Assembly (NCBI GenBank): GCA_002887195.1
Contig: PJAB01000214.1
Location: forward strand, 1 to 33,970
Source of the DNA: Chrysochromulina parva
Lineage: Eukaryota > Haptophyta > Prymnesiales > Chrysochromulinaceae
Direction: 5' to 3'
DNA length: 33,970 nt
Shown here one piece after another: positions 10,538 to 18,871 of the stretch. How positions within the stretch are numbered: position 1 is the first letter of the stretch; every line of letters starts with the position of its first letter. The notes below the pieces were generated by a model, which was given only the letters and a program-made list of their open reading frames with translations, was not told the DNA's origin and made no database searches. A program made the position numbers and the translations under genes.

Positions 10538-10596
10538 ATGTTAGCACGGGTTGTGTCGGCCACACCTCCGTCCTAGCAACAGGCCCTCGTGCTTGA

Positions 10597-10685
10597 CCGG
10601 GCGCGCGCGCGCGCGCCGCCGCCGCCGCCCGCCCGCGTTGTGTTGAACAGCAATAGCAGCAGAATTCCGCAGCAGCAGCAGTTAT
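10597..10685. repeat. (GC)n, (CCG)n and CAG-type microsatellites
   Basis: An alternating GC run (about 10597-10616) passes into CCG triplets and then, after a short spacer, into CAG-rich sequence up to about 10683. The alternating purine-pyrimidine GC run is of the kind that can adopt Z-DNA. It separates the two copies of the duplicated block. Confidence 0.7.
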
Positions 10686-10767
10686 AGAATTCCGCATTAT
10701 TAAAATAGATGAGAAATTCCGATGAGCTCAAGTAGACAGATATGACCGCGATTCCACGTGGCAGAAG
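10684..10767 (+). repeat. Downstream copy of duplicated promoter block
   Basis: It matches 10466-10537 at both ends. The ATG at 10742 lies inside this copy, which argues that 10742 is part of a duplicated noncoding block and that the next in-frame ATG (10790) is the true start of the + gene. Confidence 0.75.
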
Positions 10768-10789
10768 TGTGCAGGTCCTCGGCGCAAAC

Positions 10790-12505
10790 ATGTTCAGCGC
10801 AACATCGCGTGTCTTCTCCAAGGCGGGCGTGCGCTCGTTCTCGACCGCCGCCTCGGCGGCTCGCCCCCGTGCCCTCGTCGGCGCCGCGGCCGCTGCCGTC
10901 GGTATCGCCGCGGGCTACACCGGCTACGCCAACGAGTGCCTCAAGATTGAGATCGACGATGCGACGGCCAAGAAACTGCTCGCCGCTCTGTCGACGGCCG
11001 CGCCCGCGGCCAAGGGCCCGCGTTACAACGAGCTCATGCCGTCGCCGGCTGACCCGGCCGCCAAGGTCTGCGTCGTCGAGTTCAACATCCCCGGTGCCAA
11101 GAACGGTGGCACGGACAAAGGCCCGAACGGCCATCGCATTGACTCGCTCCCGATCGCGAACGGCGTGATCAAGGCGGGTGGGGCGTGCGAGATTATCAAG
11201 TACTACGACACCAAGCACGCCGAGTTTGCCAAGCTCGTCATGTCGATGAAGTACGATGCGCTCATTGTGCGCATCAACCCGGGCCAGCTCTCGCAGAAGA
11301 CCCTCCCCGGCACCCAGGAGCGCTTCGACACGCTCATGAACGAATTCATCTCCAAGGGTGGCATCGTATGGTCGTCGCCCGATGTGCAGACCAAGATGGG
11401 CGCCAAGGATGCGCTTGTCAAGATCGCCAACATGGGCTGCGGCCTGCGCGACACCCTCGCCTACTATACTGCGGAGGAACTCATCACGGGCTTCAAGAAG
11501 ACGTGCGCCTTCCAGCCGCGCGTGATCAAGCAGAACCGCGGCTCCGCGGGCGAGGGCATCTGGCTGTGCTGGCTGTGCTCGGGCAAGTACTGCAAGACGT
11601 ACGGCGAGAAATCGCTCACGGACGGCGAGTACCTCAAGCTGATGGAGATGAACGACAACCACATCGAGTACCACACCGTCGGCGAGTTCCTCGAGTTCTG
11701 CATCAACGGCCCCGACAACAAGGCGAAGGCCGGTACGCTGCGCCCGATCGGTCGCGCCGCGCGCGGGGCAGCAAGGCGGGCTGCAGCTACAGCCAGCCCG
11801 CTCGGCGCCAACTCCCCCTCCCCCTACCCCTCTGGGGGTTCCCCCCCCTCCCCCTTGCAAGTCCGCCCACATGCCCTCTCTCCGTTTTCCCCACTCACCT
11901 TCCTGCGCTCATAATGCGTGATTGATGTGCCATTGGTGGACGTGGACGCAGGCAACTGGTCTTCGGTCTTCCCGGGCAAGTACCTGGATGGCGGCAAGGC
12001 GGCCGGCGGTCAGCTCGTCGACCAGCGCCTGCTCCCGCGCATCTCCGAGGGCGAGGTGCGTATCCTGATGGCGGGCGACACGTGCCAGAAGATCATCCAC
12101 AAGAAGCCGACGGGCGGCGGCCTCTCGGCCGTTGGCGGCAACTCGGAGTACACGTACTACGAGCCGTCCGATCCCAAGTACTCTGACCTCCTTAGCAAGC
12201 TCATGAAGGACATCCCGCAGCTCATGAAGGTGCTCGACCTCGACGGCCAGCCCCTTCCGTTGATCTGGACTGCGGACTACATCCCCAAGGATCCCGAGTT
12301 CGCGCGCACGGATGGCGTGGACACCGAGTACGTCGTTGGTGAGTTCAACTGCTCGTGCGTCGGCATCTCGCCCTTCCAGGCCGTGTGCGGCGGCGAGAAG
12401 ACCCTCGCAGATGTGCCCGATGCGGACTACTATGACGCGTCCGAGCTCACTGACCTCATGGGTGTGAAGGCTATCGCCATGATCAAGGCGCACAAGGCCA
12501 AGTAA
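10790..12505 (+). CDS. Probable mitochondrial ATP-grasp-like protein (Cj0069/DUF6815-like)
   Basis: Two exons (10790-11732 and 11952-12505) encode 498 residues. The N-terminus MFSATSRVFSKAGVRSFS is basic, Ser/Ala-rich and free of acidic residues, typical of a mitochondrial presequence, and is followed by a hydrophobic Ala/Gly segment. The core has an ATP-grasp-like nucleotide loop, KQNRGSAGEGIW at about residue 245, then GGQLVDQRLLPRI, PTGGGLSAVGG, PLIWTADY and GEFNCSCVGI. To my recollection this combination marks the bacterial Cj0069 family (DUF6815), found also in algae; its reaction is not established. The two frames are joined by a 219-nt GT-AG intron that restores a smooth sequence. The ATG at 10742 was not chosen because it lies in a duplicated noncoding block. 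The substrate is unknown, and the nearby Cys pair in NCSC could bind metal. Confidence 0.75.
11733..11951 (+). other. 219-nt GT-AG intron in the ATP-grasp-like gene
   Basis: The donor is G|GTACGC at 11733 and the acceptor is GACGCAG at 11951, both in phase 1, so a Gly codon is rebuilt across the junction (KAKAG joined to NWSSVFPGKY). The intron frame opens into Pro-rich nonsense and a stop at 11912-11914, and a long pyrimidine tract fills 11812-11910. No direct repeat flanks this intron. Confidence 0.8.
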
Positions 12506-13399
12506 GCTCGCGGCCTGAGGACGAAGCAGGGTATCTTCGTGAGATCGTGCCCCTCGGAAGTTTGAGACGGGGAGCCAGAACGATAAGATGGACGTCGTAC
12601 TGGCTAGGGGTTGGGCCGGCGACACAGGGAGAGAGCGTGCTGGTGAGGCCTTCAAAGCATGCTTCAAGGCCCGGCCGCTGGCCGGTCTGTGCATCGATGA
12701 GCTGCGCGCGACTTTCCTGCCTGGGTTCGCTGCGATACCCATTGGTATCGCATGATTCTATTCGCGAGGTGATATCGTCGCATTAATATTTTATGTTTAT
12801 ACATTAATCATTATACGCGGCCGACATACCGTACGATAAAATAAATGTGACCTCACCGCTCACGCCGCGCCACGCCTATCGAAATTTTGGGTTATCTGCG
12901 TTGCCGTTCTTCCCGTTGGATCGCGTCCCGTCCCCGAATGGTCAGTGGAGTCTGGAGGAGCGAGAGAACGCGTTCGGTATTATTTTAGTTATTAAGTACG
13001 TATAGAAATAGTGGAAAAAAGCGAGATCGGGAGTAAAAACAAATAACGGACGTTTAACAATCACGTCCAAAATGTAAGTCACCCGCGGCGAACCGCAAGC
13101 AGCCGAGCGCAGGGCGTCCTAACTCTCAAAGTAATATCGAGACTAACGTATTAGACCGACTCTCCGGGGTTCTGTCGGCGGTATCGCGGCCGCTATCTAG
13201 ATTCTGGAGCGTGAAGCTCGGAGCTAAACGGGAGAATGTACGACGCACCGCATTTGAGCATGGCGTGCTTCCAGCATGGGCAATCGAGCGTGCGGAGAGC
13301 TTCTCCCGCCGAGGCACACGTCGTGCACGATCTGATTCTCAAGGGTCAGTGGATCCGTGCGGCTCATCTGCCGCCATCACGAAGCGGCGCTGCGCGCTT
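12506..13399. other. Intergenic region between convergent genes
   Basis: About 890 bases between the stop codons of the ATP-grasp-like gene (+) and the three-domain gene (-). No convincing ORF was seen. An AT-rich island at 12770-12850 stands out against the GC-rich background and probably belongs to the 3' end of a transcript. Another less GC-rich patch lies at 12975-13060. Confidence 0.5.
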
Positions 13400-16300
13400 C
13401 TACGGCACTGTGACGAGTACCATGCCGCTGTTGGCGCCGATCGTCCAGCTACGCACCTTGGAGCACGCGCCATCCCAAGGGTCGGTGTACGCGCCGCCTA
13501 TGGGCACGGCGCGATCCAGGGTCGCACTGGGGTTGTAAAGCACGACGCCGCGCTCGAACCGGCGCAAGTACGTCGAATGTCCCTTGACCTGGTAGTGCTC
13601 CAGCAGCGTCTCTGTGTGGTTCGGCATCCCGAGATCCAGGTAGAAGACTGGATGGATCCACGGCTGGACCGTGCCGCCGCCGTCGCTAAAGGCGCGTGCG
13701 AACGGGTGTATGCCGAGCGTGAGCGCATTGTTGCGCCCGACGGCGAGCAAGAAGCTCGCGTAGCCAGCGAGCACCCACCGATGAAGCTCATCCGGTGGTA
13801 GGTACTCCTGGCCGACCGTCTTCCAGCCCGCCTGGCCGAGCTTGGCGAGGGCGTGCAGCCCGCGCTGCGCCGCGTGTGCAAAGATGCGCACGTTCGCGTG
13901 CCAAAAGTGCGTCTGAGGATGGTCCAGCTGCGCATTGCAGTATTCGCGCGACACTTCCTTTCCCGTGGGCCAGTTCGCGCACTTGTGGCCCACCTCGATG
14001 AAGCCGTAGAACGACTCCATGTTGAAGCCGTCGAGGGCGCCATGGGGGCGACTCATCATATCGCGAGTGCCACGCACCTTATAGAAGATCACATTCTCGG
14101 TCGCATTGGGCGCAAACGGCGCGAGCTCGGTAGGGTCGTCCTTGGAGCTCAACGAGACCGCTTGCTTGTACAGCGTGCGCACTTGCATCGCCTCGTGGCC
14201 CGTCCAGTAAAAGGAGTGCTTGAGCCCGTTCCCGTACACGAGGGGGCGGCGACCGAGCATCTTATGGATCGCGGCGATGGCGGCCGAGGTGCGGCTCGCC
14301 TGCGCGTTGATCATCGCCGAGAAGCGGCACAACTTGAACTTGTACACGGCCATCTCGCGCGACAGCTTCGCGTTCTCGTCGTTCTTCGCGGGCTCAGGAC
14401 CCTCGAGATTGGCCGCGGTAATCTCGCTCAGGCATGGTTCAGGGGCGTCATCCGTGGGGTAGCGCAGGTCATAGCTGCCCAGTAACAGCCCAGTGCCCGT
14501 CTTGGCGCCATACACGTTCGGTCCCATGTTGTCGAGCCACGTGCCGTCGGCGCCCACGGCGAGCGCGTGCTCGAGATGGCGCTCAATGCATGCCGCGGCC
14601 GCCTTGTCGGTGTAATCGAGTGCGTACTGGACGGGGGTCTCACACGTAGCCTCCGTCGCCGAGGCGTCCAGGTGCGTAGGCGCGAGCGCGTGCGCCCCTT
14701 GCTCGTGCGAGGCAGCGCTCCTGGTGGACCGCTGCACTGTGACACGGCACGCGGCGTCGCCGCGCGAGTCCTTGGCTGTGCTCACGTTGAGCACAGTCAT
14801 CACCTCATCACCCACACGCAGCAGAGATTGGAAGTAGTAAGTGTTGCGCTCCGCCTTCGACCAGCCCGCCGCGGGCTTTTCGGCAACGTCGACGTGGCAC
14901 ACAGACGCGCCGTGCCGAACGGCCGTTGGATGCGAAGGCACCACCACACACGCCGGCAAGCGAGCGACTACGCGCCCGGACATAAGCAGTTTGGGCTTGC
15001 GCAGCAGCAGCACGCTCACATCGGCAGACACGGGCGTGTCGAGTGTGCCCGCCTCGTGCCAGCTCAGCGCCGAGCCGCCCTCACGCCCCACCTTTTCGAG
15101 CTCGCGATACGAGGTGCACGAGTCGACGCCGTTCGGATTGGAGCCACGCGGATTTGAGTAGAGGACCACCTGTGGGGAAAGCGCGTCGTGGTGAGCACTT
15201 GCATGCAAGGCAGGATTGGAGCCACGCGGATTTGAGTAGAGGGCCACCTGTGGCCGCCTGACGCCCAGCTTGCGGCTCTCCTGACGAATCTTGCGCAGCA
15301 CGGCCGGCAGCTCAAACTCTTCCTCGAGCAGCTTGTCTTCATACGGCACAGAAGCGTACCAGACCTCGTCGCCGCTGCTTACCTGGCCGCGCAGCTTGTA
15401 CGTGCCCGTGCTCGGCTCTGGCTGCGAGCCGATGACGCAGATCATCGAGAGCGAGCCTAGCACCGACGGAGAGATCAGCATGGCCGCGAGCCGGTTGCGG
15501 TGGATCTGCGCGAAGAGAGGGTAGAGCGGCCGCTCAAGCATCAGCGTCCTTTCGACCTTTGGGCATCGGAGTTTGCCTGTCTCGACTGTGCCTTGGATGC
15601 GCTTGCGCGCAGCCTTGACGGCTGCTTCGAAGCTCACGTTACGGATCACTTTGGGCGGCGGTGCGAGCTTGGGCAGCGACGTGCCGTTGCGGACGATCTT
15701 CTCGCGAATCCGCGCGACGCCGCGACTCACATTCGACCTCTCCGACGCGTTCGGCTTGATCCACTCGCCGACCTGTTTGGCCTTCCGGCGCGCCTTTGCA
15801 GCGACCGCCTTCGCCTTGCGAGTGGACCAAGTCCAGTTACCCCCCCTGATGTCACGTAGTGTGTCCTTGAGTGCATCGAGGTTGCGCACCACTTTGAGCG
15901 ACGAGCTTACGCGTGCTGAGAGGACGTCCTGACTTCTTTTTCCCAAGCCCACCTTGGAATAGATCTCATTGATGCACTCGGTCGCATTGTTGACACATGC
16001 CTCGAAAGTCCGGATGAAGATCGGTCTGAAACTGCGCGCGAGCGTTTGCAGCCGCAGTGCCTCGATGACAAAGAAGCCCGCATCCTTGAGGTTGACGTCC
16101 AATAAATCCTCTTTCTTCTTCGGCGCCTTGGGGCACAGCGACTCGTTCTTCTCGAAGCAGTGCCAGGCCGCACCGACGCCTGGCACCGCGTCGAGCTCCT
16201 TTTGGCGGCCGCGTTGTATGGAGAGGTATTGGGCGATGGGCTCGCGATAGAGATAGATGATCTTCGCACCGAGCTTCTCAAAGACCGCCTTGGCGTCGAT

Positions 16301-18605
16301 CGAGTGCCACTCATCGTCGATCTGGCCGTTGAGCACGTACCGGCGAAGGTACGGGTAGTCGTCGGGAATCTGGAGTCCCACCTCAAAATCCTTGGGGCGC
16401 TCGAGCCAGCCGAGAAAGAACTTGAGGAAGAGTACCCTCTGCTTGAACTCGCACCGGCACGGGAGCTCGGGCGCCGTCGTGGGCAAGCGCATCTGGCGCC
16501 GCAGGTACCCCTCGAAGATCTCGGTCGCGTTCAGATTCTTGCCCCACGCATACCACGCCTTCTCATACGCGGACGCTGTGGGCAGGCCCGTGCTCGGTGT
16601 GACGGAGGTGCCGCGCGAGGCCGCGAGCACATAGCGCCACTGGCACATGAGCCTCAAGTCGCACGACTCGTTCTTGGGGCCGACGATGTGCCATGAGAGG
16701 CACGGGATCTGCGTGCGGTTGTCGCAATCCACGTCGTAAGGCATGAGCGACTCTGGGTGTGGCGCGGTCCGGTCATCGATGGATCCGCAGACGACGCCCG
16801 AGTCGTCTGCCATCACTTTGGCGAGCCACTCTGTTCCTGTGCGTGGGCCCGAGAGCAGCACAAGCAGCTGCATCGGCTGAGGGTCGCCTGTGACATCCTG
16901 TGACTGTGAATTCTTCTGCGGCAGCCCAGTCACGTTCTGGCCCCAGTACCCCATCGCACGCACATATTCGGCGAAAGGGTTGCTGCCCCAGGGCTTTCGC
17001 TCGCCGTTATAGTGAAGCACGGGCGCCCTCGCGATCACGTCGAGCGTCACGCCTGCCACCTCCATCTCAGCAGGCGGCACGTAGCCGAGGCCATCGAGTA
17101 CGTACCAGCCTGTGCGCTTGTAGCATTCGATGCGGTTCTGGTAGATGAGGAAGGGCACGCCCAGGCCGTAGACGAGAGAGTCTCCGCGAAGGATTTTTCG
17201 TGCGAGTACCTGGCTCGCCATCGCCTGGTAGATCAACGTAAGGTTCGCCTCGCGCTGCGCCTTGAGGCTCATCAGGTTGAACCCGAAATTCCACTCGAAG
17301 AACTTCGGGTCGTACTTGATCGGAGCCTGGCCCGAAGCCTGGTTACCCGAGACCTCTCCTAGAAGCTGCTCGACCTGGCGCCAGCCCTCAGGCGTATACA
17401 CTGCCTGCGAGAAGAAATGGTCATACACGGAGGTGCTCACGTCGAAGTCGCACTCAGTCGCACTCAGTCGCACTCAGTCGCACTCAGTCGCAATCAGTCG
17501 CAAATCAGTCGCAATCAGTCGCAATCACTCGCAATCATTCGCAATCAGTCGCAATTGCCTGCGAGAAGAAATGGTCGTACACTGAGGTGCCCACGTCGAA
17601 GCGCTGGCAGCCCGCGTTCCACAGGTTGACGTCGCAGTTGGCCGTGAAGACGACACCCGGCGGGACAGGTGCGTTGTAGAGTTTGGCCGAGTCCTGCTGG
17701 ATGACGACGTCATCGTCGACGAAGAGGATGCGCTCCTGCTTCTTGAGGATGGGGAACTCGGGCAGATAGAAGCGCAAGTGGTTGGCGCACGAGGCATGCT
17801 TTGGGTCCTTATCCCAGACCGCCGCACCGAGCACCGTCTGCCCCTTGACCTTGCCGAGCGTGTCGCGCCCGGGCCCGTCGCAGATCGAATCGGGGAAATA
17901 GCCGGCACTGCGCAGATACTCGAGTGAGTCGGCGAGATTCATCTGCAGAATGGTGCACGAGAGGAACTTCGACGCGATCGGCACGTAGGTGGGCGTCACC
18001 TGCATGAGCACGAGCACGTACAGCGGCGTCGGGTGGCGGCACAGGCTCGTCACCGTCACCATGCCACTCTTGACCAGCCGATCGCTGAAAATGACGGCAA
18101 CGGGAGGCGGGCGTCCTTGAGTGTCCATTCCAAACCACTTGCATGCCGGATGGTTCTTCGTGACATTGTACGCGTAGCCTTTCGTCCAGCCGTTGAATGT
18201 GGGCGTGCTGAAGTCGGTCCTCCTCAGCTCACCCTCCTCGCCGAAGCCACACCATTCGACAATCTTCTGTTTCTCCTTCTTCGGCGCCATCTTCTCCGTC
18301 GCGGAGAAGTGGTAGAGGTCTTCGTTTGACCGCGAGTGGCGCTTGAGCTTCTGGTCGTGCGGAAGGCCGTCGGAGAAGTCGCTCGCGCGCATGACGCTCT
18401 CGGTACGGTGCAGCAGGTTCAGGAAGATGCTACCATACGATGCCACACTGAATAGGAAGCAGGCCTGGAAGCGGTTCGCGAAGGTCGCCGCCGTGAGCAG
18501 GGCGGCACAGCACCAGCACAGCCGCGAGCTGCGCACTGTGGATGCGCTGCGACTCCTGTCTTTGTCGCTGCCTATCTCCCTGCGCACCTTCTCCAGTCGG
18601 CCCAT
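13400..18605 (-). CDS. Three-domain protein: GT8 glycosyltransferase + sulfotransferase-like + glycosidase-like
   Basis: After removing 154 nt (17405-17558) one frame of 1683 residues is obtained; 1657 if 15170-15247 is also spliced out. The ATG at 18605 starts a short basic tail and a hydrophobic segment (about residues 24-50), a type II Golgi-anchor layout. Domain 1 resembles GT8 galacturonosyltransferases: FVDDDVV (DxD, about residue 294), NFGFNLMSL and HYNGERKPW (about 480). Domain 2 is sulfotransferase-like, with SGPRTGTEWL (5'-phosphosulfate loop, about 533) and IYLYREPIAQYLS (3'-phosphate site, about 733). Domain 3 looks like a TIM-barrel glycosidase: GTWLDNMGP (about 1302), LDGFNMESF (about 1471), and ERGVVLYNPS near the end. 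Together these could build, sulfate and trim an acidic glycan in the Golgi; that is inference. N-glycosylation sites are common. An alternative is two or three separate genes, but the frame runs without a stop across both domain borders. Confidence 0.7.
15135..15250. repeat. Direct repeat of about 38 bases, period 78
   Basis: Copies at 15135-15172 and 15213-15250 share GGATTGGAGCCACGCGGATT and the following bases through the CCACCTG motif, with one difference. They lie inside the three-domain gene and bound the possible intron at 15170-15247. Confidence 0.85.
15170..15247 (-). other. Possible 78-nt intron or in-frame duplication
   Basis: A stretch of about 38 bases (15135-15172) is repeated almost exactly at 15213-15250, a period of 78 bases. 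Read on the minus strand the unit begins after CAG with GTGGCC and ends with CCCCACAG followed by GTGGTC, so both ends fit GT-AG splicing in phase 0. Retained, it adds 26 residues with a second copy of LYSNPRGSNP. Sequence alone cannot decide between an intron and retained coding sequence. Confidence 0.5.
17405..17558 (-). other. 154-nt intron-like insertion in the GT8 domain
   Basis: The GT8 frame upstream stops in the decamer repeat and continues 1 base out of frame after it. Removing exactly 154 nt joins VYDHFFSQ to AVYTPEGW and restores the domain. With that length the ends are GC (CAG|GCAATT) and AG (TTCTTCTCGCAG). A 190-nt GT-AG alternative starting at GTGGGC in the upstream copy is also in frame and would drop 12 residues. 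The alternative reading is a recent frameshifting duplication that inactivates the gene. Confidence 0.6.
17450..17550. repeat. Decamer minisatellite, about 10 units
   Basis: Ten units of GCACTCAGTC or GCAATCAGTC (one unit of 11 bases, and two with changed ends CACTC or CATTC) lie between the two copies of the flanking direct repeat. The first four units carry C at the fourth position and the rest A, so the array grew in blocks. Confidence 0.9.
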
Positions 18606-18871
18606 TGTCTGTGGTCGGTCGGAAAACGAGAGCCGAAGAACGCAGAAGTGGAAGATGAAAATGAGGTTACCGGCACATGTAAAAAGACACCGGGGGGAGC
18701 CGGTAAAAAGACACCGGGGGGAGCCGGGACACACGGGACAGAGCCGGTAAAAGGACACCGGGGAAAGTCAAGAAGTCAAAGTCAAGTCAAGGATGCAAGC
18801 AAGTGTATCACGCTGACGGTTTGGCGGTGTGTGTGGACACGGGCTTGTCTTTGTTCACGCTCCGAAAATAG
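18606..18871. promoter_or_regulatory. Divergent control region with 24-base repeats
   Basis: This short region separates the divergent three-domain gene (-) and FKBP gene (+), so both promoters should be here. It contains two exact and one degenerate copy of a 24-base repeat (18679-18767) followed by an AAGTCA-rich stretch to about 18800. The promoter role is inferred from orientation. Confidence 0.45.
18679..18767. repeat. 24-base tandem repeat (2 exact copies plus one degenerate)
   Basis: Exact units at 18679-18702 and 18703-18726 contain AAAAAGACACCGGGGGGAGC. A diverged third copy (AAAAGGACACCGGGGAAAG) starts near 18747. The frame of the minus-strand gene is open through it, but no ATG precedes it, so it is read as noncoding. 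Confidence 0.85.

Larger units (their letters stand above)
10412..10789. promoter_or_regulatory. Divergent control region with duplicated block and microsatellites
   Basis: This region lies between the divergent secreted-protein gene (-) and the ATP-grasp-like gene (+), so both promoters should be here. It contains two copies of a 70-85 base block (10466-10537 and 10684-10767), a (GC)n/(CCG)n run and CAG repeats between them. No clear TATA box was seen. The assignment as a promoter is from gene orientation only. Confidence 0.45.
17403..17604. repeat. Direct repeat of about 45 bases flanking the decamer array
   Basis: Copies at about 17403-17447 and 17557-17601 share GCCTGCGAGAAGAAATGGTC and then the near-identical stretch to ACGTCGAAG, an offset of 154 bases. 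Both encode the same peptide, SVYDHFFSQA, on the minus strand. A few point differences show the duplication is not brand new, or that it was not perfect. Confidence 0.85.

Noticed and set aside
10700..11872. A 390-codon minus-strand frame opposite the ATP-grasp-like gene
   Set aside because: It is an antisense shadow. The + strand has clear family motifs and a targeting sequence.
16868..16936. A further in-frame intron at the border of the GT8 and sulfotransferase domains
   Set aside because: A GT-AG reading is possible on the minus strand, but there is no frame break, repeat or family constraint to support it.
17450..17550. Decamer array considered as a CRISPR array
   Set aside because: Units are ten bases without spacers, inside a eukaryotic gene; it is a minisatellite.
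17403..17604. Simple sequencing frameshift in the GT8 gene
   Set aside because: The frame change coincides exactly with a 154-base duplication and satellite, so a single-base error is not needed. An assembly error in the repeat remains possible.
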